From the NCBI RefSeq assembly GCF_000521785.1, contig NZ_JALZ01000019.1, positions 1 to 46,715 of the forward strand: a DNA stretch of 46,715 nt, read 5' to 3'. Positions within the stretch are counted from its first letter, which is position 1; each line of letters begins with the position of its first letter. The notes under the pieces were generated by a model that worked only from the letters and a program-made list of their open reading frames with translations, had not been told where the DNA came from and did not search any database. Of this stretch, positions 25,324 through 33,856 are shown one piece after another. This DNA comes from Roseivivax halodurans JCM 10272. Its GTDB lineage: Bacteria; Pseudomonadota; Alphaproteobacteria; Rhodobacterales; Rhodobacteraceae. A program made the position numbers and the translations under genes.

Positions 25324-27591
25324 CTAAGCCGCCTCGATACGAACCGGCACGGCCTTGTAGCCCGGCGTCTTCGATAGATGGTCGTGGAGAGAGATCGGCA
25401 CCAGCACGTTGCATTCGGGGTAGTAGGCTCCGATGGTTCCCTCGGGGATGTCGTATCGGATCACTTCGAGGCCCGGGAGCCGTCGCTCGACTCCGTCTCC
25501 GGCATCGCTGACGAGGGTGACGCGATCGCCGTGGCTCAGACCCTGACGCTCCATGTCCGCGGCATTCACGAGCACCACGTCGCGCGTCCCCTCGATCCCT
25601 CGGAAGCGGTCGGAATAGCCGTAAATCGTCGTGTTGAACTGGTCGTTCGACCGCATCGTGAGAAGGCGCATGCGTCCCTCGGCGGGCTCGAAGGCGAGGG
25701 CGTTGAGTTTTTCCGGCACGGTGAACTCGGCGCGTCCGCTCTTGGTTTTCCAGATCCGATGCGCGGCCGCGTTGCCGCGCCAGAAGCCTCCGGGCTCGAA
25801 GAGCCGGGAGTTGTAGTCCCGGAAATCCTCGGGATAGGTCGCCTCGATCAGCTCGCGGACGCGGGAATAGTCGCGCAGCCACGCGTCCCATTCGAGCTTC
25901 GGATGGGGTGGCACAATCGCCTTCGCCAGGCCGCAGACGATGGCCAGTTCGGATTTCAAAAGCTTGGAGGCGGGTGTGCGCCGGCCCGTCGAGCCGTGGA
26001 TATGCGAGAAGCTGTCCTCGATCGTGATGATCTGGTTTCCGGTCTCCTGCTGGTCCTTCTCTGACCGAGCGAGGCAGGGCAGGATCCATGCCGACTTGCC
26101 CGGAAAGAGATGCGAGCGGTTGAGCTTGGTCGAGATCATCACCGTCAGGTCCTGATCCTGCCATGTCGCCTCCAGCCGGTCGCGGTCGGGCAGGGCGCGC
26201 AGAAGGTTTCCGCCGAGGCAGAGGGTGGCCTTGATGCGACCGGCGACGATCCCCTCGGCAGCATCGACGATATGCGTGCCGTCCTTCTGGGGTGGCTCGA
26301 AGTCGAAGAGCTCGCGCAGCTTGTCCATCGGCACGAGCTCCACCTTCTCGGCGATGCCGACAGTGCGCTGGCCCTGCACGTTGGAATGGCCCCGGACAGG
26401 GCAACAGCCGGTCCCGGTACGGCCGATATTCCCGCGCAGCATCAGAAGGTTCACGAGCATCCCGACGTTCCACGCGCCGTGCGCCTGCTGGGTGAGCCCC
26501 ATGCCATAGACGCCGATCACGCGCTCGGCTTCCATGTAGACGCGGGCGGCATCGCGGAGCGCCTCCTCGGTCAGGCCGCATTCGGTGGTGATCGCCTCCC
26601 AGGTGGTCTCCCGCGCGAAGCTCACGAAGTCGTCGAATTTGGTCGTGTGCTCCTCGACGAAGGCCCAGTCGATCACCGTCCCGCCCGCTTCGTCGTCCGC
26701 CTCGATCACCGCCTTCGAGACACCGAGGATCGCGGCGATGTCGGTGCCGGACTTCAGCTGGTGGTACTGGTCGGAGATCTTGGTCTCGTCGCCCGTGACC
26801 ATCGCGACAGGGCTCTGGGGATCGACGAAGGAAACGAGCCCCTGTTCGCGGATGGGATTGAAGGTGACGATCTTGCCGCCCCTGTCCTTGCACTCCTTGA
26901 GCGGGTGCAGGAAGCGGGGCGAATTGCTTCCCGGGTTCTGACCGAAGAAGAAGTAGCAGTCGGTGGCGGCGATATCGTCCCAGGTCACGGTGCCGACGGG
27001 CGAGCCGATGACCTTCTGCAATCCCACGCTCGTCGTCTCGTGGCACATGTTCGACGATTGCGGCAGGTTGTTGTTCCCGTAGAGCCGGGCCAGCAGCGCC
27101 CAGAGATACGACGCCTCGAGCCCGGCATGGCCCGAGGAATAGAACACGACATCGTCGGGCGGCAGGTCCGAGAGCTTGGCGCCGATGGCGGAGAACGCCT
27201 CGTCCCACGTCGTCTCGCGGTAGCTGTCGGTTGCGGCATCGTAGCGGAGCGGATGGGTGAGCCGCCCGGTCTTTTCGAGATCGTGGTCGGTCCAGCTGCG
27301 CAGCTCGGCCACCGTCCGCCCGTCCCAGAAATCCGGGCCGCAGCGGTCGCGGGTCGATTCCCACATGGTGGCCTTTGCCCCGTTCTCGCAGAATTCGAAT
27401 GGCTTGTAGTTCGGCGGCTTCGCCCAGGCGCAGGACGAGCACATGAACCCGCCGGGCTTGTTCTGGCGCTTCAGAGTCTCGAGAACTCCGGGGGTCGGTT
27501 TGGCCTCACCGCCAACTTCCCTCATGCCGCGGAGCGAACCCCAGCCGCCGGCGGGCCCTGGGTTGCGGGGAAGGTCGTCTGAATCGGACAT
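25324..27591 (-). CDS. YdeP/FdhF-type molybdopterin oxidoreductase
   Basis: This 755-residue cytoplasmic molybdoenzyme has the group's cysteine motif C-S-S-C-A-W-A-K-P (Cys51, Cys54) with further cysteines at 68 and 84. The N-M-C-H-E-T-T-S segment supplies the cysteine that should bind molybdenum, equivalent to the Sec/Cys of formate dehydrogenases. A C-terminal molydop-binding domain ends the protein. YdeP-like enzymes are linked to acid stress but their substrate is unknown; formate dehydrogenase activity should not be assumed. There is no signal peptide and no electron-transfer subunit nearby. fdhD is divergent, 160 bases away. Confidence 0.9.
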   Translation of the reverse strand: MSDSDDLPRNPGPAGGWGSLRGMREVGGEAKPTPGVLETLKRQNKPGGFMCSSCAWAKPPNYKPFEFCENGAKATMWESTRDRCGPDFWDGRTVAELRSWTDHDLEKTGRLTHPLRYDAATDSYRETTWDEAFSAIGAKLSDLPPDDVVFYSSGHAGLEASYLWALLARLYGNNNLPQSSNMCHETTSVGLQKVIGSPVGTVTWDDIAATDCYFFFGQNPGSNSPRFLHPLKECKDRGGKIVTFNPIREQGLVSFVDPQSPVAMVTGDETKISDQYHQLKSGTDIAAILGVSKAVIEADDEAGGTVIDWAFVEEHTTKFDDFVSFARETTWEAITTECGLTEEALRDAARVYMEAERVIGVYGMGLTQQAHGAWNVGMLVNLLMLRGNIGRTGTGCCPVRGHSNVQGQRTVGIAEKVELVPMDKLRELFDFEPPQKDGTHIVDAAEGIVAGRIKATLCLGGNLLRALPDRDRLEATWQDQDLTVMISTKLNRSHLFPGKSAWILPCLARSEKDQQETGNQIITIEDSFSHIHGSTGRRTPASKLLKSELAIVCGLAKAIVPPHPKLEWDAWLRDYSRVRELIEATYPEDFRDYNSRLFEPGGFWRGNAAAHRIWKTKSGRAEFTVPEKLNALAFEPAEGRMRLLTMRSNDQFNTTIYGYSDRFRGIEGTRDVVLVNAADMERQGLSHGDRVTLVSDAGDGVERRLPGLEVIRYDIPEGTIGAYYPECNVLVPISLHDHLSKTPGYKAVPVRIEAA

Positions 27592-27751
27592 CGTGTCTCA
27601 CTCCGCGGAACGGGCAGGTGACTCTCCAACGCGCGGCGCGTCGAAAGGATGCGCATCCCGCCGTCGCATGATTCAGAATTGTCCCGCCGGTCCGCGCGCT
27701 AGCTTTCCGAACTGCGGGGGGACGATGCCGCCCGCAGGCGTGGAGGTCCTT

Positions 27752-28576
27752 ATGCCCATTCCCCACACGTTGCGGGCGCCGGCGGACGGCGCGGGACGAC
27801 CGCTGGCCGAGGAAGTGCCGGTGGCGATTGTCTGCAACGCCGTTTCCCAGGCCGTCCTGATGGCGACACCGGACGATCTGGAGGACTTTGCGACCGGTTT
27901 CCTGATCGGTGAGGGTCTGGTCGGTTCGCCGGGCGAGATACGCGACATCGAGACCGTCATCCACGGGACCGGCATCGAGGTCCGGGTCTGGCTGGCCCCG
28001 CAAGCGGCCGCGGCCTCGGCGGAACGACGCCGAAACGGGCTTGCGCCGGCAGGATGCGGTCTCTGCGGAATCGACAGTCTGGACCAAGCGCACCGGGACC
28101 TGCCCCGGATGCGAGATACCGGCCTGCGGATCGCGGCAGCCGATATTGCGGGAGCGCCCGATGCCCTGCGCCGGTTCCAGCCCCTGCACGATTCAACGCG
28201 CGCGGTTCATGCGGCGGGCTTTTTCATGCCGGGCGAGGGCATCGTTCTCGGACGCGAGGATGTGGGGCGTCACAACGCCCTCGACAAGATGATCGGTGGG
28301 CTGGCCCGCAGCGGCCGCAGCCCCGCCGCTGGAGCCGCGGTGATGACGAGCCGCGTCTCCCTGGACCTCGTGCAGAAATGCGCTGTCGCAGGGATCCCGA
28401 TGCTTATCAGCGTCTCGGCACCGACCTCGACCGCCGTTCGGGCGGCGTCGGATTGCGGGCTTACGCTGGTCTGCAACGTACGGCACGGGTCCCTCGACAT
28501 TCTGGCGCATGGCACCCGCGTCGAAGATGTAGCACCCACGTATCGCATATCCCGTAACCCGCAGATGGGACAATAG
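27752..28576 (+). CDS. fdhD: Formate dehydrogenase accessory sulfurtransferase
   Basis: FdhD passes sulfur from a cysteine desulfurase to the molybdenum cofactor of formate dehydrogenase-type enzymes. The 274-residue product has the family blocks T-G-F-L-I-G-E-G-L (residues 48-56), the C-G-L-C-G loop with Cys102 and Cys105 that carries sulfur, and G-R-E-D-V-G-R-H-N-A-L-D-K. GGAGGT precedes the ATG at 27752; another in-frame ATG at 27725 is an alternative. Its divergent neighbour is the probable client enzyme. Confidence 0.95.
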   Translation: MPIPHTLRAPADGAGRPLAEEVPVAIVCNAVSQAVLMATPDDLEDFATGFLIGEGLVGSPGEIRDIETVIHGTGIEVRVWLAPQAAAASAERRRNGLAPAGCGLCGIDSLDQAHRDLPRMRDTGLRIAAADIAGAPDALRRFQPLHDSTRAVHAAGFFMPGEGIVLGREDVGRHNALDKMIGGLARSGRSPAAGAAVMTSRVSLDLVQKCAVAGIPMLISVSAPTSTAVRAASDCGLTLVCNVRHGSLDILAHGTRVEDVAPTYRISRNPQMGQ

Positions 28577-28865
28577 CCGCGACTTTGGGAGGGCCCCAGC
28601 TGATCGGTTCAACTGTGCAGTCTTGATGCAGCTAGAAACTCTACGGTGCGCCCACGTAATCCACTTTGGTCAGGTGGCGCAGAAAACCCTGGCGCTGGAG
28701 CACGTAGTCCGCCGCCGATGTGATCCCCGACTTCGAAAGTGGCGACGATGGTCGGGACCTGTCCGTGATCGCCGGCGTCTCGGACTTCGGGGACGTTCGT
28801 GCCACTGCCGGACAGAGCGGCGACCACTTGGCGGCGATGAGGTGGCGATCCGGAACACTTTTCCC
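28577..28865. other. Intergenic region with possible decayed coding segment
   Basis: The gap separates convergent fdhD and the histidine kinase gene. On the minus strand, around 28640-28740, one frame reads I-T-S-A-A-D-Y-V-L-Q-R-Q-G-F-L-R-H-L-T-K and then V-D-Y-V-G-A-P, which looks protein-like. It has no start codon in a sensible place, and I cannot name a family. It may be a gene remnant. Confidence 0.3.
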
Positions 28866-30203
28866 TTACTGAGAGGTCATCCGCGTCGTGGTTCCGAGGC
28901 GCGGGTGCGTTCCGCTCGCAGCCTGGGGCAGGGTGACGGACACCAGAAGCCCGCCATCTCGGGAGCGGGCGAAGACCAACGTCCCCTGGTTCAAAGCCAC
29001 GAGGTCAGCCACGATGCCGAGACCCAGGCCAGTCCCGTTGACGGATTCGTCGAGCCGGGCGCCGCGCGCTAGCACGTGAGCGTGGCTTTCTTCGGGGATC
29101 CCCGGCCCGTCGTCTGACACCCTGACCACCATCTCGCCCCCCTCCGCCTCGGCGGTGACGTCCACGCGCGTGCGCGCCCAGGCGATGGCGTTCTCGACGA
29201 GGTTGCCGAGGATCTCCTCGAGATCCTCCCGGTCGCCCGCGAAATGCAGATCCTCGGGGCAGTCGACGCCCACCGAAACGCCCCGCTCCCGCGCGGCGCC
29301 GCGCAGGACCGTGACGATGTCCTCCGCGACCTCGACCACCGAGCTGCGCGCGCCGAGCAGGTTCGCGCGTCCCGCGCCCCGCGCGCGGCGGAGATGATAG
29401 CCGATCAGGCGGTCCATGCGCCGTGCAATCGCGGTCTCCTCGCTGCCTTCGGGCGCCTTGTTCAGAAGCGCGGCCAGCGGCGTCTTGAGCGCATGGGCGA
29501 GGTTGCCCACATGGTCGCGGGTGCGCGTCAGGGTGGCGCGGTTGGCCTCGAGCAGGGCGTTGATCTCGTCGATCGGGGCGTCGATCTCCGAAAGGCCGCG
29601 CCTCGGAACCCGGTCCGCCGCCCCGCTGCGGATCTCGCCTATGCCGCGGCGGATATGGGCGAAGCCCCCGAGGGCGAGCCGGCCCTGCAGCAAAGCGAGT
29701 GCCGCAAGACCCGCCCCGAGCGCCGCAAGCGACCAGAAGAGCGGCGTGCGGATCTCGGCCCGCGTCGCCGCGAGCTCGCCGGCGGGAGCGGTCACCACCA
29801 CCGTCAGCGCGCCGTCGACGCCCGGGATCGTGACCTCCCGCGCCATGGCGACCAGCGCCTGTCCGTCCGGCCCGGCCTCGTAGGGGGGAACAAGCGTCTC
29901 GCGGAAAAGCGATGTGGAGGCGATGCGCGTCTCTCCCGGTCCCGTCACCTGCCAGTACCACCCCGATAGCGGCCGCTCGTAGCGCGGATCGAGGATCGGA
30001 ACTCCGAGCACCGCCCCCGTGCCGTCAGCCCGCGCCTCGAGGGAGGCAACGATGGCATCCGAAGTGGCCCGCTTCTCGGCGCGGAACCTCTCGGTCACGA
30101 ACCGGTCGAGGCCTCCCCCGATCACCAGCCAGGCGCCGATCAGCGTGGCCCCGATCCAGAGCGCGGAGAGAACGAAGAACCGCCCGGCGAGGCTCCGCCT
30201 CAT
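28866..30203 (-). CDS. Two-component sensor histidine kinase
   Basis: This 445-residue membrane kinase has a first transmembrane helix at about residues 8-31 and a second at about 155-175, flanking a periplasmic sensor region of roughly 120 residues. A HAMP-like segment precedes the dimerisation helix. The phosphoacceptor is His237 in H-A-L-K-T-P-L, and the ATPase domain has N-L-V-E-N-A-I-A (N box), D-D-G-P-G-I-P and G-T-G-L-G-L-G. The layout is that of the PhoQ/QseC class. The start at 30203 overlaps the regulator stop by four bases; an upstream in-frame extension runs through the regulator gene and is rejected. Confidence 0.93.
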   Translation of the reverse strand: MRRSLAGRFFVLSALWIGATLIGAWLVIGGGLDRFVTERFRAEKRATSDAIVASLEARADGTGAVLGVPILDPRYERPLSGWYWQVTGPGETRIASTSLFRETLVPPYEAGPDGQALVAMAREVTIPGVDGALTVVVTAPAGELAATRAEIRTPLFWSLAALGAGLAALALLQGRLALGGFAHIRRGIGEIRSGAADRVPRRGLSEIDAPIDEINALLEANRATLTRTRDHVGNLAHALKTPLAALLNKAPEGSEETAIARRMDRLIGYHLRRARGAGRANLLGARSSVVEVAEDIVTVLRGAARERGVSVGVDCPEDLHFAGDREDLEEILGNLVENAIAWARTRVDVTAEAEGGEMVVRVSDDGPGIPEESHAHVLARGARLDESVNGTGLGLGIVADLVALNQGTLVFARSRDGGLLVSVTLPQAASGTHPRLGTTTRMTSQ

Positions 30204-30862
30204 TCCGCGCTCCGCAGGCGGTAGCCGGTGCCACGCACCGTCTCGATCCGCTCGGGCCCGAGCTTGCGACGAAGCCGCCCGATGATCACCTCGAGAGAGC
30301 GGAAGTCGCGGTCGGCGGCGCTGTCGTACAGATGCTCCGACATCTGCGTGCGGGTGACGATTGCGTCCCGGTGGTGCATCAGGAAGCTCAGCAGCCGGTG
30401 CTCGAAGGCGGTCAGCCGCACGGCCACACCCTCCTGCGTCACCGTGCCGGTCTGAGTGTCGAGGCAGAGCGCGCCGGCCCGGATCTCGGCCTGCGCATGG
30501 CCCGCGGCGCGGCGCAGGATGGTCTGGATGCGCAGCACCACCTCCTCCACCCGGGCCGGCTTGACCACGTAATCGTCCGCCCCGGCCCGGAAGCCGGCGA
30601 TCTTGTCGGTCCAGTCGCCGCGGGCCGTCAGGATCAGCACCGGCATGTCGATCCCGGCGCCGCGCCACCGCCCGAGGATCTCGATGCCGCCGAGCCCCGG
30701 AAGGCCGAGATCGAGGATCGCCGCCGCATAGGTCTCGGTCGCGCCGAGATATTCCGCATTTTCGCCATCGCGCGAGATCTCGGTCAGGAAACCGGCGTCG
30801 TCGAGCGCAGCTGCAAGCTGCGCGCCGAGCGTCGCATCGTCCTCCACCAGAAGGATCTTCAT
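30200..30862 (-). CDS. OmpR-family response regulator
   Basis: This 220-residue regulator has a receiver domain (1-115) with acidic residues E7, D8 and D9, phosphoacceptor Asp51, Thr79-type switch (I-L-T-A-R) and Lys in V-V-K-P. A winged-helix DNA-binding domain follows (about 125-218), ending R-G-T-G-Y-R-L-R. It is PhoP/QseB-like. It overlaps the upstream PepSY gene and the downstream kinase gene by four bases each, so all three are translated together. The stimulus is unknown; PepSY partners suggest an envelope or metal-related signal. Confidence 0.95.
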   Translation of the reverse strand: MKILLVEDDATLGAQLAAALDDAGFLTEISRDGENAEYLGATETYAAAILDLGLPGLGGIEILGRWRGAGIDMPVLILTARGDWTDKIAGFRAGADDYVVKPARVEEVVLRIQTILRRAAGHAQAEIRAGALCLDTQTGTVTQEGVAVRLTAFEHRLLSFLMHHRDAIVTRTQMSEHLYDSAADRDFRSLEVIIGRLRRKLGPERIETVRGTGYRLRSAE

Positions 30863-31173
30863 TTCCTGATCCGCGCCTCGGTCTGGCCGACGCCCTCGAC
30901 CGAGAGGAAGGCCCCGGTATCGCCGTCGAGCCGCAGCGTCAGGCGGTTGTCGCCCGGGGTGAGATACTCGGCCTCGTAGACCACACGTGTCCCCATGCGG
31001 CGCTCCTCGCGGTCGGGCTCCTCGAGCTCCACTTCCATCAGGCGGCCGCGGTAGCGCGCCGCGATGCTCTTCGCGATCTCCGGCAGATCGAGCGCCGGCA
31101 CCGGCGGCGGCGGATCGGCCGCGAGCGGCGAGGCCCCGAGGATGACGGCGAAGAGGATAAGGTACGGTCGCAT
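30859..31173 (-). CDS. Small periplasmic PepSY-type protein
   Basis: This 104-residue protein has a signal peptide (residues 1-19, M-R-P-Y-L-I-L-F-A-V-I-L-G-A) followed by one PepSY-like unit with the pattern I-A-x-x-Y-R-G-R-L-M-E-V-E-L and a later Y-E-A-E-Y-L. A start at 31191 (M-A-E-D-V-R) is also possible; neither has a strong ribosome site. It is the first gene of an operon with a response regulator and kinase. PepSY proteins of this type often modulate or report on such systems, but the role is inferred. Confidence 0.8.
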   Translation of the reverse strand: MRPYLILFAVILGASPLAADPPPPVPALDLPEIAKSIAARYRGRLMEVELEEPDREERRMGTRVVYEAEYLTPGDNRLTLRLDGDTGAFLSVEGVGQTEARIRK

Positions 31174-31302
31174 GCGCACATCTTCTGCCATGAAGAACCC
31201 AAACGGAAGCTCAACGGGATGTTGCGGCTCCGTTTGGGTCCCGGGCCTTAGAACGGCAAGCGTTACGCCGACCCGGCGATTCACTTCTGTAAGGAGATCC
31301 AC

Positions 31303-31956
31303 ATGACACTCACCCGCACCCTGATCGCCGGCGCCAGCGCCGCCGCGCTTCTCGCCGCGCCGCTCGCTGCCACCGCGCAAGGGCAGGAGCTTCCGCAGGA
31401 GCTCTCTGCGCTCGGGCTCGAGGATGTCCGCGACCACCGCGACGGCGACGACGATCGCGAGATCCGCGCCAGCCTCGCGGGCACGGCATTCGAAGTCGAG
31501 TATGACGACGGCCGGATCGAGGAGGTCAAGGCGGCCCCCGGCGCCCCGCTGCCGCAGGCGGTGCTCGAGGCACTGGTACCCTCAGAGGCCCTCTCCCGAG
31601 CCGCCGACATGGGCATTGGCGACATCGTGCAGGTCGAGTTCGACGACGACGGCGAGATCGAGATCATCGGCACCGATGGTGACGGCCCGGTCGAGGTGAC
31701 GATCGCCGCCTCCGGGCAGATGCTCGAATTCGAGCGCCGCGACGATGCCCGCCGCGGCCCGCCGGACCACGCGACCCGCCATGGCCTCGCGGAGGAGGAT
31801 GTCCGGCGCATTGCTGCGGAGGCGGGCTACGGAGATGTCGATTGGATCGAGATCCGCCCAAATCACGTGGAATTCGACGCAACCAACCCAGACGGCGAGA
31901 ATGTGGAGGTTCGCCTCAATCGCGAGGGCCAGGTCGTCCGCGAAGAGCGCCGCTAG
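31303..31956 (+). CDS. Periplasmic PepSY-domain protein
   Basis: This 217-residue exported protein has a signal peptide (about residues 1-26, ending A-A-T-A-Q-G) and an acidic mature part. The C-terminal region (about 150-217: L-A-E-E-D-V-R-R-I-A-A-E-A-G-Y) matches a PepSY unit, and a weaker repeat lies near residues 40-75. It is divergent from the PepSY-regulator-kinase operon, with 129 bases between the starts. AAGGAG lies upstream of its ATG. It may be a target of the two-component system; this is inferred from position. Confidence 0.85.
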   Translation: MTLTRTLIAGASAAALLAAPLAATAQGQELPQELSALGLEDVRDHRDGDDDREIRASLAGTAFEVEYDDGRIEEVKAAPGAPLPQAVLEALVPSEALSRAADMGIGDIVQVEFDDDGEIEIIGTDGDGPVEVTIAASGQMLEFERRDDARRGPPDHATRHGLAEEDVRRIAAEAGYGDVDWIEIRPNHVEFDATNPDGENVEVRLNREGQVVREERR

Positions 31957-31988
31957 GCGATAGCTTCGTCCAACCGAGGTCCTGACGG

Positions 31989-32032
31989 GATCGAGCCGCG
32001 TCCGGCGTCAATAACGCGGGCGCGGCTCGATC
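31989..32032 (+). terminator. Long hairpin after the PepSY gene
   Basis: GATCGAGCCGCG (31989-32000) and CGCGGCTCGATC (32021-32032) form a perfect 12-bp stem with a 20-base loop, 32 bases after the stop. It lacks a T-run. It is the last ordered feature before the transposase remnants. Confidence 0.6.
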
Positions 32033-32126
32033 GGATGTAGCGTCGTGACCTTCCCCAGAGAACCGGGCCGTTGTGAAGTGGACCTTTTCACCTCTGAATG
32101 GATGAAGAGGGAAGGGCCGCTGAGCC

Positions 32127-32610
32127 AAGCGGTTCCGCAAAGAGACCGTCATCGGCGTGCTGAAGGACTAAGGCGCGTCGGCAAACGCGATGAAGGAGCC
32201 GCCAAACACTGGTAGGCCCATTGCGAAGCGCGAAGCCGTGGGCGCAACGATGGCGGAGCTAGGCCTGAGCGAGCGGCTCAGTTGCCGCATCGCGGGTCTG
32301 GCGCGACACGTAGCAGTAGTATCATCCGGTCCCGCAGGACGGGGCCGAAGTTGAGCAGCTCAAGGGGCTGGCGCCGCTAACTGCATCTGCATGCCATGCT
32401 GCGGCGCGAAGGGCTGCTTCAGCACCACAAACGCACCTTTCGGCTCTATACCGAGCAGCGCTTGCCGATGCGGACCAAGAAGCGCCGCAAGCTGCCCGCG
32501 GCGCGACCGGGTGGGCCCCATCGTGCCGGAGCGGCCGATGCCGCGGTGGTCGTCGGGCTTCATGAGCGATCAGCTTGCCGGTCACCGACGCTTTCGCGTT
32601 CGGTCACGTC
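32127..32610 (+). pseudogene. IS3-family transposase remnant
   Basis: Scattered pieces of an IS3-type (IS407-like) orfA/orfB pair are recognisable in several frames. K-R-F-R-K-E-T-V-I-G-V-L-K-D with an in-frame stop starts at 32127. K-R-E-A-V-G-A-T-M-A-E-L-G-L-S-E-R follows near 32226. H-A-M-L-R-R-E-G-L-L-Q-H-H-K-R-T-F-R-L-Y begins near 32390, and F-M-S-D-Q-L-A-G-H-R-R-F-R-V ends near 32600. These match the order of family motifs, but frames shift and stops intervene. The DDE catalytic core after this point is missing. Confidence 0.75.
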
Positions 32611-32649
32611 CGTCGATGCGGTGGGGATTCCGGGTTGGCCAATCGAGGT

Positions 32650-32787
32650 CATCGGTCAGGCGGCTTGCGTTGGTATGCTGAGGAGCGGCATCGATGAGCG
32701 CGAAGGCCTCGACCTGCATGTAGCGGTGCTGGCTCTGCCAGTCATCGTTCTGCTCGAAGCAGGGCGCACCAAGTATGCCAGTCAAGC
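32650..32787 (-). pseudogene. IS256-family transposase C-terminal remnant
   Basis: Read from 32785 on the minus strand, I-L-G-A-P-C-F-E-Q-N-D-D-W-Q-S-Q-H-R-Y-M followed by Q-V-E-A-F-A-L-I-D resembles the end of IS256 (mutator) transposases, which carry L-x-E-Q-N-D-[DE]-W and R-Y-M-x-x-E. Everything upstream of this tail is missing. The fragment abuts the 3' end of the LysR gene and points the opposite way to the IS3 remnant. Confidence 0.6.
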
Positions 32788-33723
32788 CTAGTCAACTGTC
32801 ATCGCCGAGACTGCGGCCACCTCCGGCTGACCCGGTGACAGCGCATCGAGCCCTAGTTCGTTGACCACTCCATACATGGTCTGACGCAGGGCATTTAAGA
32901 CCTCAGACCGTGAGGAGACCTGGCGCTGCACGAGGCCGAGTCGGCGCGTGATGGCTCCATTGCAGAAGGAGCGACAGACGAGTGTGCCTGGTCTCGCGTC
33001 GAGAAAGGAGATCTTGGGGACGATCGCGAGCCCCAGTCCCGCCTGCACCATTCCGACCACCGAGGGCATCGTGTTTGCGACAGCGATCTCTTTCACCGAA
33101 CCACCGAGGCGGGACAATTCGGTGTCGATCTGCCTGGCCAGCGGCACGTCAGTCTCGTAGCGGATGAACGGCAGCGAGCGGACGAGCTCCACTTCAGTTC
33201 GGTCGCTCGCATCGGGAGGCGCGATCAGTACGAGAGGCTCGCTCATGACCGGTGACCAGGAGAGCGTTCCCGGCACCCCCACATGCTCTGCCACAAGTGC
33301 CGCGTCCAAACGACCGGCGGCAACGTCCGCCATCAGTCTCTCGGACATCCCGACCGTCAGATCGAATGACAGATCGGCATACAGGGACCGCATGCCAGCG
33401 AAGGCGAGAGGGACAAGACGCATCGACACCGTTCGGATTGCCCCAAATTTGAGCACGCCCGCCGTGCGACCCCCGGAAATCGCCATCCGTGCTTCGGTCA
33501 TCGTCTGCAAGACTGAACGGGCCGCACGGACCAGTTCCTCGCCCTTGGCGTTCAGCTGTGGGGGGCGCTTATTCCGATCGAAGAGGAGCACGCCAAGCTC
33601 GCTCTCAAGTGCCTGAATCTGTTGACTGACTGCAGATGCAGTCAAGTTCACGATGCGAGCTGCGCCTGCGAAACTGCCGCTGTCGGCGACGGCCACGACG
33701 GTCTGGAGTTGTCGGGTGTCCAT
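32788..33723 (-). CDS. LysR-family transcriptional regulator
   Basis: This 311-residue regulator has an N-terminal winged helix (about residues 1-62: F-A-G-A-A-R-I-V-N-L-T-A-S-A-V-S-Q-Q-I) and a two-lobed effector domain (about 90-295). It is divergent from tctCBA-ggt and probably activates that operon when a co-inducer is bound. The 3' end lies against IS256 debris. The C-terminal tail after about residue 290 (Q-P-E-V-A-A-V-S-A-M-T-V-D) is unlikely to be functionally critical and may have been altered by the insertion. Confidence 0.93.
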   Translation of the reverse strand: MDTRQLQTVVAVADSGSFAGAARIVNLTASAVSQQIQALESELGVLLFDRNKRPPQLNAKGEELVRAARSVLQTMTEARMAISGGRTAGVLKFGAIRTVSMRLVPLAFAGMRSLYADLSFDLTVGMSERLMADVAAGRLDAALVAEHVGVPGTLSWSPVMSEPLVLIAPPDASDRTEVELVRSLPFIRYETDVPLARQIDTELSRLGGSVKEIAVANTMPSVVGMVQAGLGLAIVPKISFLDARPGTLVCRSFCNGAITRRLGLVQRQVSSRSEVLNALRQTMYGVVNELGLDALSPGQPEVAAVSAMTVD

Positions 33724-33733
33724 GGCTTTAGTT

Positions 33734-33784
33734 AAGCACTGCTTGATAAAACCTCAAAGAAAATTCGCTTTGTAAAGCGCTGCT
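33734..33784. promoter_or_regulatory. Repeated AAGCRCTGCT boxes between LysR gene and tctC
   Basis: AAGCACTGCTT (33734-33744) is a palindrome of 5-base arms around a central C, and AAGCGCTGCT (33775-33784) repeats it 41 bases downstream (start to start), about four helical turns. This is the spacing and position expected for recognition and activation sites of a LysR regulator on its divergent promoter. Binding is inferred. Confidence 0.55.
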
Positions 33785-33856
33785 GGATCACTAGCGCTGG
33801 TTGCACGCAGCTTCGACTGACAGCTCGCCCCCAAGGACAGAACAGGGAGACACCCA

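Noticed and set aside
25283-27442. Second minus-strand frame overlapping the molybdoenzyme gene
   Set aside because: It is a shifted frame of the same gene with a composition dominated by Arg, Gly and Ala. The neighbouring frame carries all family motifs.
25324-27591. Naming the molybdoenzyme as a formate dehydrogenase
   Set aside because: The C-S-S-C-A-W-A-K-P type N-terminus places it in the YdeP-like group, whose substrate is not established. Partner electron-transfer subunits are missing.
30204-30668. Longer N-terminus for the histidine kinase
   Set aside because: The extension lies wholly inside the response regulator gene in another frame. The ATG at 30203 precedes a proper first membrane helix and overlaps the regulator stop.
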